Source: Prevotella sp. (GTDB lineage: Bacteria; Bacteroidota; Bacteroidia; Bacteroidales; Bacteroidaceae). Taken from it: 62,733 nucleotides of DNA. The DNA is taken from positions 1-62,733 of the forward strand of contig JAFUVV010000004.1 of assembly GCA_017477435.1 (NCBI GenBank), read 5' to 3'. Below the pieces are notes generated by a model. That model saw nothing but the letters and a program-made list of their open reading frames with translations, was not told the origin of the DNA and ran no database searches. Position 1 is the first letter of the stretch, and the number at the start of each line of letters is the position of its first letter. Below, in pieces: positions 16,858 to 25,295 of this stretch. The position numbers and the translations under genes are program-made.

Positions 16858-18012
16858 TTACAGAATCTTGTAATACAGGTCGACGATGTCCTGCTTCGTC
16901 ACCTCACGCGGGTTGCCCGGTGTGCAGACGTCGTTGATAGCCTGTTCGGCAAGAGCGGGGATGTCGGCCTCCGTCACTCCGAGTTCGGTCAGGTGTTCGG
17001 GTATTCCCACGAGGCGCGACAGTGCTGCTATCTCGTCGCAAGCCGCCTCGGCAGCCTCCTCCTTCGTCATGCCGTCGCGATAAACGCCCACCGCCTTGGC
17101 GATGTCGACATACTTGTCGATTGCTGCAGGCATATTGAAGCGCATCACCGTCGGGAGCAGCATAGCGCAAGCCACTCCGTGAGGAATGTCGTGCAGGGCC
17201 GACAGCGGGTGAGCCATGCCGTGGTCTACGCCCAGACCGACGTTGGAGAATGCCATGCCGGCCACATACTGTGCCACGGCCATGCCGTTGCGGCCAACGG
17301 GGTTAGTAGGCTCGTTCACGGCTATAGGCAGATAGCGGTGGATCATCTCTATGGCCTTTATCTCAAACATGTCGGAGAGCTCCCATGCTGCTTTCGTGAT
17401 GAGACCCTCTATGGCGTGCGTCATAGCGTCCATACCCGTTGCAGCGGTGAGGCTCTTAGGCAGCGAGTACATCAGCTCTGCGTCGATAATGGCAACGCAC
17501 GGGATGTCGTTCGGGTCCACGCATACCATCTTTGCCTGACGTGTCTCGTCGATAATCACATAGTTGATCGTCGTCTCGGCAGCTGTACCGGCGGTGGTAG
17601 GCAGAGCGATGATGGGCAGCGACTTGTTCTTCGTGTCGGCAACGCCCTCGAGCGAGACGATATCCGAGAACTCCGGATTTCTCACCACGATGCCGATACC
17701 CTTTGCCGTATCCATCGACGATCCGCCGCCGATGGCCACGATGAAATCGGCCTCAGCCTTCTTGCAAGCCTCGATGCCGTTCTTCACGTTAGTGACAGTG
17801 GGGTTTGGCTTCACGTCGTCGAAAATCTCATAGGCGATTCCGGCCTCGTCCATGACGTCGAGCACCATCTTTGCCACGCCGAACTTCATCAAGCCCTTGT
17901 CGGTTACTACCAGCGCCTTCTTGAACCAAAGACGCGCAACCACGCCCGGCAACTCCTTGCGAGCACCAGGACCGAAGTATGACACTTCGTTAAGGATAAA
18001 TCTGTTTACCAT
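16858..18012 (-). CDS. fucO: Lactaldehyde reductase (iron-containing alcohol dehydrogenase)
   Basis: 384 residues, group III iron-dependent dehydrogenase. FucO reduces L-lactaldehyde from fucose or rhamnose breakdown to 1,2-propanediol with NADH. Motifs: FIVAIGGGSSMDTAKGIGI (dinucleotide loop), LPTTAGTAAETTINYVIID, MDAMTHAIEGLI (metal Asp/His region), and VGLGVDHGMAHPLSALHDIPHGVACAMLLP, which holds the two metal His residues. Close similarity to FucO in length and motif order. The gene diverges from an alpha-L-fucosidase, which supports a role in fucose use, although no other fuc gene is nearby. General 1,2-diol dehydrogenases are the alternative. Confidence 0.88.
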   Translation of the reverse strand: MVNRFILNEVSYFGPGARKELPGVVARLWFKKALVVTDKGLMKFGVAKMVLDVMDEAGIAYEIFDDVKPNPTVTNVKNGIEACKKAEADFIVAIGGGSSMDTAKGIGIVVRNPEFSDIVSLEGVADTKNKSLPIIALPTTAGTAAETTINYVIIDETRQAKMVCVDPNDIPCVAIIDAELMYSLPKSLTAATGMDAMTHAIEGLITKAAWELSDMFEIKAIEMIHRYLPIAVNEPTNPVGRNGMAVAQYVAGMAFSNVGLGVDHGMAHPLSALHDIPHGVACAMLLPTVMRFNMPAAIDKYVDIAKAVGVYRDGMTKEEAAEAACDEIAALSRLVGIPEHLTELGVTEADIPALAEQAINDVCTPGNPREVTKQDIVDLYYKIL

Positions 18013-18169
18013 AAATGTGTTTATTAAGTTTAAGGTTCAAACCATGTATTTTCCAAAGGGCGAAATTACTACAAAACGGGAGAAAAACAAAATAAAAACA
18101 GAAGTTTTTTTCCTTTTCTTTTTCTCTGCCTCAGCCCATTGCCTGCTTCATGCATCCTCTCCGGGGCAA

Positions 18170-18252
18170 GTACATGGGCTTTGTACTGCAAGTACATGGC
18201 CTTTGTACTGCGAGTACATGGCCCTTGTACTGCAAGTACATGGCTTTTGTAT
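18170..18252 (-). repeat. 22-bp periodic quadruple dyad array, family A, copy 3
   Basis: Units start at 18170, 18192, 18214 and 18236: GTACATGGGCTTTGTAC, GTACATGGCCTTTGTAC, GTACATGGCCCTTGTAC and GTACATGGCTTTTGTAT, in reverse orientation, 22 bp apart. It lies in the 582-bp divergent gap between fucO and the fucosidase gene. The rest of the gap holds the fucosidase promoter, a second promoter-like TATCTTTG at 18440-18447, and no gene. No clear fucO promoter was found. Confidence 0.95.
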
Positions 18253-18503
18253 TGCGGGCGACTCTCCCTTCCGTCGACGTCGACCGACTGCAGCAATGCC
18301 AGCGGAAAAGGAAATAAGGGAAAAGAGTGCAGGCGCATGGGGCTACCGCACGCCGCTATGAGCAGGATATGTAGCGACAGCAAAGGGCTGCAACGGGGAA
18401 ATAATCCGTTAATCGTTTTGACTTTCAACTCTTTTTTACTATCTTTGACTTTGTCGAAGTTACTGCGTCTCGGTAGTACAAAATAAAAAAACGAGTTTTT
18501 TCT

Positions 18504-18534
18504 TTTGTTCTACTCTCGACTTTTGCTATCTTTG
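18504..18534 (+). promoter_or_regulatory. Promoter of the GH29 fucosidase gene
   Basis: TTTG (18504-18507), 19-bp spacer, TATCTTTG (18527-18534). The transcript would start about 18541 and carry a leader of about 54 nt that can fold around GCATGC/GCATTCGCATG/GGATGC words. Confidence 0.8.
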
Positions 18535-18594
18535 CATGCGGTAGTATGCATTCGCATGGCGGGATGCAACGGTAGTAACAATTAAATCTATGCT

Positions 18595-20061
18595 ATGACT
18601 ATGATCAGACGAAATCTTTCTATAGCCATTCTTGCCTGCCTGTGTGGCTTTGCTCATGGGAAGGTGGACCCTCCGAAGCCGTTTGGTCCGACGCCGACGC
18701 AGCGACAGATGGAGTGGCACGAGACAGGCTACTATGCGTTCATTTGTCTCTCCACGGCCACGTATCGCGACGTGGAATGGGGCTACGGCGACGCCAGTCC
18801 CGACGAGTTCCAGCCTACGAAGTTCAACCCGCGCCAGTGGGCTGAGGTGGTGAAGGCTGCGGGAATGAGGGGCATGGTGCTCACGGCAAAGCATCACGAC
18901 GGCTTCTGCCTGTGGCCCTCGAAGCTGACCGACTACAGCGTGGCCAGCAGCTCGTGGCGGGGCGGCAAAGGCGACATCGTGGGGGAGCTGGCGCGAGAGG
19001 CTAAGCGCGCAGGACTGAAATTCGGGGTGTATCTCTCGCCATGGGACCGTCATGAAATGACCTACGGCACTCCGGCTTATCTGGACTACTTCCGCGGACA
19101 GCTGAAGGAGTTGCTCACGTGGTATGGCCCCATCTTCGAGGTGTGGCAGGATGGTGCCAACGGCGGCGACGGGTACTACAACGGACTGAGGGAGAAACGC
19201 ATCGTCGACGGAAAGACTTACTACGACTGGGCTACCACCGACACACTGATAAGGAAGCTGCAGCCCATGGCGTGTATCTTCGGCGACGGAGGTCCCGATG
19301 CACGATGGTGCGGCAACGAGGTGGGTATGGCTGGCGACCCCAACTGGGCTACACTGCAGAAAGACAACTATACACCGGGTATTGCCGACATAAACGGACT
19401 GCAGCATGGCGACAAGGGAGGTAGTCACTGGGTGCCGTCGGAGGTCGACGTGTCGATACGACCGGGATGGTTCTACCATGAGAGCGAGGACGACAAGGTG
19501 AAGTCCGTAGAACAGCTGATGAACATATACTACTGCTCCGTAGGCAGAGGGGCAAACCTCATTCTCAATGCCCCACCCACAAAGGATGGACTCATCCATC
19601 CCATAGACTCGGCACGCCTTGTAGACTTTGGCAAGGCTCTGAAGAGAGAGTTCAGCAATCCGCTAAGACGTGACATGATAAGGCAAATCACGGCGAGCAA
19701 CGTGCGCGGCGGCAGCAAGCGATATGGAGCAGCGAAGGTGGTGGATGGGAAGAAAAAGACGTATTGGGCTACCGACGACAACGTAAGGAAGGCATCGACC
19801 ACCATCGAGATGAAAAAGGCACAACAGCTCTATCGCCTAAGGCTAAAAGAGCCTATACAGCTGGGACAACGCATAGAGAAATTCTGCATTGAGGCACGTG
19901 GCACCGACGGACAGTGGCAGACGATAGAAAATGGCACTACCATAGGGCCGCAACGGCTGGTGAAACTGCCAAAGATGGAGGCTACGGCACTCAGAGTGAC
20001 AGTAGAGAGCAGCATGGCATGCCCGCTGCTCAGCGAGATACAGCTTTTTCTACCATATTGA
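18595..20061 (+). CDS. Exported alpha-L-fucosidase, GH29, with C-terminal discoidin-like domain
   Basis: 488 residues. Signal peptide MIRRNLSIAILACLCGFAHG; two possible starts (18595 and 18601). A GH29 barrel of about 330 residues shows QMEWHETGYYAFICLST, MRGMVLTAKHHDGFCLWPSK (substrate-binding HHDGF), KFGVYLSPWDRH, and the nucleophile Asp in FEVWQDGANGG (about 182-192). IRPGWFYHESEDDKVKS and GRGANLILNAPPTKDGLIH also fit, and the order suggests subfamily B (alpha-1,3/1,4 specific). Residues about 350-488 look like a galactose-binding/F5-8 type C domain (VVDGKKKTYWATDD, LRLKEPIQLGQRIEKFCIEARG). It likely releases fucose from host or plant glycans in the periplasm. First of a plus-strand run of hydrolases. 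Confidence 0.92.
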   Translation: MTMIRRNLSIAILACLCGFAHGKVDPPKPFGPTPTQRQMEWHETGYYAFICLSTATYRDVEWGYGDASPDEFQPTKFNPRQWAEVVKAAGMRGMVLTAKHHDGFCLWPSKLTDYSVASSSWRGGKGDIVGELAREAKRAGLKFGVYLSPWDRHEMTYGTPAYLDYFRGQLKELLTWYGPIFEVWQDGANGGDGYYNGLREKRIVDGKTYYDWATTDTLIRKLQPMACIFGDGGPDARWCGNEVGMAGDPNWATLQKDNYTPGIADINGLQHGDKGGSHWVPSEVDVSIRPGWFYHESEDDKVKSVEQLMNIYYCSVGRGANLILNAPPTKDGLIHPIDSARLVDFGKALKREFSNPLRRDMIRQITASNVRGGSKRYGAAKVVDGKKKTYWATDDNVRKASTTIEMKKAQQLYRLRLKEPIQLGQRIEKFCIEARGTDGQWQTIENGTTIGPQRLVKLPKMEATALRVTVESSMACPLLSEIQLFLPY

Positions 20062-20064
20062 TGG

Positions 20065-20102
20065 AGTTAAGGAGTTAAGGAGTTATGGAGTTATGGAGTT
20101 AA
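20065..20102 (+). repeat. 8-bp tandem repeat GGAGTTAA/GGAGTTAT
   Basis: Five consecutive copies of an 8-bp word (GGAGTTA followed by A or T) fill the gap between the fucosidase stop and the next gene. The complementary word (TAACTCCA/TAACTCCT) recurs at 43275-43335, and a related GGAGTTA mosaic lies at 16676-16818. Confidence 0.8.
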
Positions 20103-20112
20103 AAATTAAATA

Positions 20113-22314
20113 ATGAGAAAAGTATTACCATTCCTCTTTTTGTTTTTCACGATTAGCACCCATTCACAGAGTATTGAAGAAAAGCTTGCGACGCTGCCGG
20201 TGTTCGACGAACTGGCATCGACGAAGACCCCGTTCGACTGGATAATTACTCCGGAGAAATCGAAGGCAGAGATATATGCCACTGCCGACAGAAAGAGCAT
20301 CGTGGTGGCCAACGGCATGGTATGGCGCACACTGCGCATCACACCCAATCTGGCTACCACCTACTACGTGAACCGCATGACCGGCGAACGGATGCTCCGG
20401 TTCGTGGAGAGCGAAGGGACAATCACCATCGACGGCCGGCGATACTACATCGGAGGGCTGCGTGGACAGGAAGAGCGAGGATATCTGCTCGGCGAATGGA
20501 TTGACAAGATGACGGCGAAAGACAGTGCGTTCATAGTAGAAGACTTCAGCATTCAGCCCATCAGACAAGACTTCACATGGAAGCGCAACCGATGGGCTCT
20601 GAATACCGAACTGCCAACGGGCAAAGACCTGGTATTCACCCTTCGCGGACAGGGAGAGATATCCGACGTGACACTGCTGCTTCACTTTGCCATCTACGAC
20701 CATCTGCCAGTCATCTGCAAATGGTTTGAGATAGAGAATCATTCGGGCAGAACCATCAATATCGACTCGTTTAAGCTTGAACGGCTATCGATGTTTGAAC
20801 CCGACTCACCATCTGGCAGTCCCAGAGACGGATTCATGCTACCAAACATTCACGTGGAAAGCGACTACCACTGCGGCGGCAGCTTCACACAGAGGGAGAC
20901 AAACAGCACAGTGCGCTGGGTGAAGGACCGTAACTACACCTCACAACGCAACTACAATCTGGACACGCCATGCATCCTTGAGGTAGCTCCTCCAATCGGT
21001 CCCGACCAAAGAGTGGCTGCAGGAGAGAGGCTACGGTCGTTCAAAGTCTACGAGATGCCGTTCGACAGCTACGACAGAAAGAGGAAAGGGCTATTCACAA
21101 GACACTTCTACTCCACCATCGCACCATGGACAACACAGAACCCCATATTCCTTCATCTCACCTCCACCGACCCTGCTACCGTGAGAAGGGCCGTGGATCA
21201 GTGCGTCGAGACGGGCTACGAGATGATAATCATCAGCTTCGGAAGCGACCTCAACATGGAGGACATCTCCGAAGAGAACATTGCCCGGTTCAAGTCGCTC
21301 GTCGATTATGCCCGCAGTCGTGGGATAGAGATGGGCTGCTATAGCCTGCTCGCAAGCCGGAAGGTCAGCGAAGAAGTCGACTGTATCAACCCGAAGACGG
21401 GCCACACGGGAGGCATGACGTTCGGCAATTCACCCTGTCTGTGCAGCGATTGGGGCTATGACTACTTCGACAAGCTGAAGACCTTCCTCCGTCGTACAGG
21501 CATGATGTGTCTGGAGCACGACGGATCATACCCGGGCGACGTATGTGCCAGCACGAAGCATAAGTATCATCGGGGAGAGAAAGATTCGCAGTGGAACCAG
21601 TTCTATAAAATCGTTGACTTCTACCATCAGCTTCTCGCAGAAGGGGTCTACATGAATGTTCCCGACTTTTACCTGCTCAACGGCTCCACGAAGACCAGCA
21701 TCGGCTACCGCGAGGTGAACTGGTCGCTGCCCCGCGAACGACAACTCATACACGCCCGACAACTGAACTACGACTGCACATGGACTCAACCCACAGGTTC
21801 CATGTGGAGCTTCGTGCCATTGGTGCAATACCACGGAGGCGGCGATGCCGCGACGCTCGAACCGCTCAGCGACCATCTGCGGGAATACCGTACCCACATG
21901 GTGCAGAACTTCGGAACGGGCATTCAGGCATGCTATCGCGGTCCGAGGGTCTACGACACGGAAGAAACAAAGCAGACTGTCGTCGACGTCATCGGCTGGT
22001 ATAAGAAATACCGCCGCATCCTCAACAGCGACATCATCCACCTGCGCAAACCCGACGCACGCGACTGGGACGGCATTATGCACGTCAGCCCAAAGGAGAA
22101 AGAGCGGGCTCTCGCAATGCTCTACAACCCTCTCGACGAAGACATTACACGAGAAATAACCCTCCCACTCTACTACACCGGACTGACCCAGAAAGCACGA
22201 ATACGCGAAAAAGAGGGAAAGGCAAAGGCATACAAGCTCGACAACAAGCAGAGCGTGACGCTGAAGGTGACCATCCCGGCAAGAGGATACACTTGGTATG
22301 TCGTAGAAGAATAA
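20113..22314 (+). CDS. Large exported glycosidase-like protein, clan GH-D-like barrel (family uncertain)
   Basis: 733 residues. Signal peptide MRKVLPFLFLFFTISTHSQ. Three-part layout resembles alpha-galactosidase-like enzymes: an N-terminal beta-sandwich to about residue 330 (ITPNLATTYYVNRMTGERMLRF, ICKWFEIENHSGRTINIDSF), a TIM-barrel-like middle (YEMIIISFGSDLNMEDIS, RGIEMGCYSLLASRKV), and a C-terminal beta domain ending YTWYVVEE. The segment TGMMCLEHDGSYPGDVCAST (about 465-484) places an Asp where clan GH-D has its nucleophile, and MNVPDFYLLNGSTKTSIGYRE follows. I cannot assign a CAZy family. The cluster context (GH29, GH2 remnant) suggests glycan breakdown. 51 bp after the fucosidase gene, so possibly cotranscribed. 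Confidence 0.6.
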   Translation: MRKVLPFLFLFFTISTHSQSIEEKLATLPVFDELASTKTPFDWIITPEKSKAEIYATADRKSIVVANGMVWRTLRITPNLATTYYVNRMTGERMLRFVESEGTITIDGRRYYIGGLRGQEERGYLLGEWIDKMTAKDSAFIVEDFSIQPIRQDFTWKRNRWALNTELPTGKDLVFTLRGQGEISDVTLLLHFAIYDHLPVICKWFEIENHSGRTINIDSFKLERLSMFEPDSPSGSPRDGFMLPNIHVESDYHCGGSFTQRETNSTVRWVKDRNYTSQRNYNLDTPCILEVAPPIGPDQRVAAGERLRSFKVYEMPFDSYDRKRKGLFTRHFYSTIAPWTTQNPIFLHLTSTDPATVRRAVDQCVETGYEMIIISFGSDLNMEDISEENIARFKSLVDYARSRGIEMGCYSLLASRKVSEEVDCINPKTGHTGGMTFGNSPCLCSDWGYDYFDKLKTFLRRTGMMCLEHDGSYPGDVCASTKHKYHRGEKDSQWNQFYKIVDFYHQLLAEGVYMNVPDFYLLNGSTKTSIGYREVNWSLPRERQLIHARQLNYDCTWTQPTGSMWSFVPLVQYHGGGDAATLEPLSDHLREYRTHMVQNFGTGIQACYRGPRVYDTEETKQTVVDVIGWYKKYRRILNSDIIHLRKPDARDWDGIMHVSPKEKERALAMLYNPLDEDITREITLPLYYTGLTQKARIREKEGKAKAYKLDNKQSVTLKVTIPARGYTWYVVEE

Positions 22315-22336
22315 CCATCCATAAATCAATGATAGC

Positions 22337-24208
22337 ATGAAACATATTGCATTCCGACTGTCGCTTCTGCTGCTGACAGTCATCTTTTCTTCCGTCGTCA
22401 TGGCACATGAGCTCGACGACCTTAAAAAACGATACACGAAACGTGAGGTGATGATCACGATGCGCGACGGCATCCGCCTGTTCACATCCATCTATGAACC
22501 TAAGATAAGCGAGCCGCGACCCATCATCGTGCGCCGCACTCCCTACTCCTGCGCACCCTATGGAGAGGAGTTCAGATGGAATCTTGTCAGGGAATGGAAA
22601 AACTTCACCGACGCCAACTTCATAGTTGTAATACAAGATGTCAGGGGACATCACCGCAGCGAGGGAGTCTTCGAGCATGTCCGTCCGCTGAACAAGAACC
22701 GCAAGGTGAAGGGCGGCAAAGCCACCGACGAGGCCACCGACACCTACGACACCGTAGACTGGCTTGTGAAAAACACCCGCAACAACGGCCGAGTGGGGTT
22801 CTGGGGTTTCAGCTACGACGGATTCTTCTCTACCATGGCAGCCTTCTCACAGCATCCTGCCGTGGTAGCCGTATCGCCACAGGCACCCATCACAGACTGG
22901 TTTATAGGCGACGACCGCCATCATGGAGGGGCGTTCACCATGCTGCAGACATTCGACTACATCCCGCAGACCGAAGGACGCTACCGTTACACGAAGGATA
23001 TATATAATAAGGTGATACGCAACGATGTCTACACCGACCTGCTCAATGCCGGAACATATAAGAACCTCACCGAGATTCTCGACGACTCCACCGCCACACT
23101 GTGGCACAACTTTGCCAAGCATCCCAACTACGACGAGTTCTGGCAGGAGCGCAACGTGCGCAACTCGTGCTACAACATAAAGCCGGCCATGCTCATCGTC
23201 GGAGGCTCCTACGACACCGAGGACTGCTTCGGGGCATGGGAACTATACAAAGCCGTAAGGAAGCAGTCGCCGCAAACCGAAGCCTACCTGACCATGGGAC
23301 CATGGTGGCACGGCGGATGGGCAGTGCGCGGATACACGGGCTACGACCACTTCTACTTCGGCGAGGGAACCACAGACTATTTCCTCGACGAGGTGGAGTT
23401 TCCCTTCTTCAGCTACTATCTCGACGGGAAAGGAACGAAGCCAGAGAAGAGAGTGAACACATTCTTCGCTGGGGAGAATCGCTGGGAGCACTTCGACGAC
23501 TGGCCGATAGCCAACTACGAGCCAACACCGTTCTACCTCCACCGCAAAGGTAAGGTGTCGACAGAGAAGCCGAAGGAGTGGAACTCATTCACCGAATACA
23601 TCTCCGACATGGAGCATCCTGTGCCTTTCTCCCCCGATCCTGAAGACCACCGTGTGCGTGAGTTCGACGACCAGCGCTTCGCCTCTGCACGCCCCGATGT
23701 CATAACATTCGTTTCCGAACCACTCACCGACACTCTGCGCATCGCCGGTCCTATAGAGGCAAAGCTTTGGGCTGCCATAAGCAGTACCGATGCCGACTTC
23801 GTGGTGAAGCTCATCGATGAATACCCCGACGGATACCGCAACCCCGAAGAAGCAGAGCGTGGAACAGAGCGGAAACGCTACCAGATGGGCAAGTTCCAGC
23901 ATGTCGTGCGTGCTGAGATTCTGCGCGGACGCTATCGCAACAGCTATGAGCACCCCGAGCCCTTCGTGCCAGGCGAGGTAACACCAGTCACCGTGCGCCT
24001 CAACGACGCAAGCCATACCTTCCTGCCAGGTCACAGCGTGATGATACAGATACAGAGCTCGTGGTTCCCTCTGTTCGACCGAAACCCGCAGAGGTTCATC
24101 GATACATATTCATGCACGACCGACGACTTCGTGATGAAGCAGACCATACGCATCTATCACCAGCAGAATGCACCGTCGGCAATCGTGCTTCCAGTCATGA
24201 GGAAATAG
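22337..24208 (+). CDS. Exported X-Pro dipeptidyl-peptidase/CocE-type serine hydrolase (S15)
   Basis: 623 residues. Signal peptide MKHIAFRLSLLLLTVIFSSVVMA. Alpha/beta-hydrolase of the S15/CocE family: VMITMRDGIRLFTSIYEP, IIVRRTPYSC, FIVVIQDVRGHHRSEGVF, the nucleophile in RVGFWGFSYDGFFSTMAA (Ser about 158), PQAPITDWFIGDD, ILIVGGSYDTED-like MLIVGGSYDTEDCFGAW, and MGPWWHGGW carrying the His. The C-terminal jelly roll (about 430-610, DFVVKLIDEYPDGYR, HSVMIQIQSSWFPLFDRNPQ) matches the X-Pro peptidase C-domain. The family includes proline-specific peptidases and ester hydrolases; the exact substrate is unknown. It follows the preceding gene by 22 bp. Confidence 0.87.
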   Translation: MKHIAFRLSLLLLTVIFSSVVMAHELDDLKKRYTKREVMITMRDGIRLFTSIYEPKISEPRPIIVRRTPYSCAPYGEEFRWNLVREWKNFTDANFIVVIQDVRGHHRSEGVFEHVRPLNKNRKVKGGKATDEATDTYDTVDWLVKNTRNNGRVGFWGFSYDGFFSTMAAFSQHPAVVAVSPQAPITDWFIGDDRHHGGAFTMLQTFDYIPQTEGRYRYTKDIYNKVIRNDVYTDLLNAGTYKNLTEILDDSTATLWHNFAKHPNYDEFWQERNVRNSCYNIKPAMLIVGGSYDTEDCFGAWELYKAVRKQSPQTEAYLTMGPWWHGGWAVRGYTGYDHFYFGEGTTDYFLDEVEFPFFSYYLDGKGTKPEKRVNTFFAGENRWEHFDDWPIANYEPTPFYLHRKGKVSTEKPKEWNSFTEYISDMEHPVPFSPDPEDHRVREFDDQRFASARPDVITFVSEPLTDTLRIAGPIEAKLWAAISSTDADFVVKLIDEYPDGYRNPEEAERGTERKRYQMGKFQHVVRAEILRGRYRNSYEHPEPFVPGEVTPVTVRLNDASHTFLPGHSVMIQIQSSWFPLFDRNPQRFIDTYSCTTDDFVMKQTIRIYHQQNAPSAIVLPVMRK

Positions 24209-24241
24209 GATTACGGCGACCAGACTGCCGTGTCGGCTATA

Positions 24242-24324
24242 GTACAAAGGCCATGTACTGCAAGTACAAGAACTATGTACTGTAAGTACAACGCCAATGT
24301 ACGCCAAGTACAAAGCCTTTGTAC
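24242..24324 (+). repeat. 22-bp periodic quadruple dyad array, family A, copy 4
   Basis: Units start at 24242, 24264, 24286 and 24308: GTACAAAGGCCATGTAC, GTACAAGAACTATGTAC, GTACAACGCCAATGTAC and the perfect palindrome GTACAAAGCCTTTGTAC. Spacers are TGCAA, TGTAA and GCCAA. It begins 33 bp after the S15 stop. The cores differ most in this copy while the 6-bp arms stay fixed. Confidence 0.95.
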
Positions 24325-24401
24325 TCTCGCCGACCGACAATGCTGCCCCGTCTATCCCAGTATTTAAATCCAGATAAAAAGACTGAGTGACAACAAAAAA
24401 C

Positions 24402-24418
24402 GCGAGAGGAGCTCTCGC
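24402..24418. other. Stem-loop just upstream of the GH2 remnant
   Basis: GCGAGAG-GAG-CTCTCGC, a 7-bp perfect stem 22 bp before the ATG. No T-run follows on the plus strand, but the minus strand continues into TTTTTTG, so it could terminate antisense transcription or act as a leader hairpin. Function unclear. Confidence 0.45.
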
Positions 24419-24439
24419 ATAATACAAATAGGAGAAGAA

Positions 24440-25265
24440 ATGAAAAAGACAAGAAGAATCCTCCTTCCAGCGGCTTTCCTGCTTCTGACGTTGGCCGCAG
24501 GACTGGCCATAGCAGGACCTTTCTCGCGCACCGACGACTCCATATCGCTTGCGGGAGAATGGAAGTTTGCCCTCGACCCGCAAGACAAGGGCATGAGCGA
24601 GAAGTGGTATGCCGGCGAACTGAAAGAGCAGATTCAGATGCCCGGCTCCTGCGAGCAGCGCGGCTATGGCGAGGAAGCCAAAGAGCCCACAGTGGGACGG
24701 CTCACACGGGTAGTGAAATACGAAGGAAAGGCGTGGTATCAGAAAGAAATCACCGTGCCGAAGGCGTGGAAAGACAAGCGCGTGGAGCTCTTCCTGGAAA
24801 GATGCCACTGGGAATCGAACGTATGGGTTGACGACCAATTCGTGGGCACTCAGAACAGCCTCTCAGCCCCTCATCTCTACGACCTCGGACAACTGTCGCC
24901 AGGCATGCACCGACTGACCGTCTGCATCGACAACACCTATAAAATCCCTATCGGCTCGTGGGCACATGCCATCACCGAAGACACTCAGGGTAACTGGAAC
25001 GGAATGATCGGACAACTGGAACTGAGGGCCACCCCGACGGTGTGGATAAAGAACGTGCAGGTGCATCCCGACCGAATGCTCGTCGACGTTGGAAACGCGA
25101 CGGGAAGCGCACAGGAAGCGACCATACAGGGCGAGAAGCCTGCGAAAGTCGCTAATAGAATATGCATCAGGCAGCAATTTCAATCCAGAATTTGAACTCG
25201 ACCCCAAGATGCTCGACATCATACTCTACGACAATAGCGAGACCAACAGACCGCAAGGGAAGTAA
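24440..25265 (+). pseudogene. Remnant of a GH2-type glycosidase joined to a foreign C-terminal tail
   Basis: The first fragment (24440 to about 25140) encodes a signal peptide (KTRRILLPAAFLLLTLAAGLAIA) and the N-terminal sugar-binding jelly roll of GH2 enzymes: LAGEWKFALDPQDKGM, PGSCEQRGYG, KAWYQKEITVPKAW, FLERCHWESNVWVDD, LYDLGQLSPGMHRLTVCIDNTYK, NWNGMIGQLEL. Near 25145 the frame breaks and runs to a stop at 25195. In another frame, about 25152-25265 encodes a tail reading EYASGSNFNPEFELDPKM and LDIILYDNSETNRPQGK before TAA, which looks like a true C-terminus. The GH2 immunoglobulin-like and catalytic barrel domains are missing, so a large internal deletion is more likely than a point frameshift. 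Not catalytically active. Confidence 0.75.
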
Positions 25266-25295
25266 TTCTGCACTACGAACTATAAACTATAAGCC

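Noticed and set aside
10594-18252. GTAC arrays as operators of only divergent promoters
   Set aside because: Copies 2 and 3 are in divergent regions, but copy 6 and array B are between convergent genes and copy 5 is inside an operon, so this cannot be the general rule.
18440-18447. Second promoter (TATCTTTG) in the fucO/fucosidase gap
   Set aside because: No TTTG at the proper distance, and the stronger promoter at 18504-18534 lies closer to the gene; kept only as a promoter-like word.
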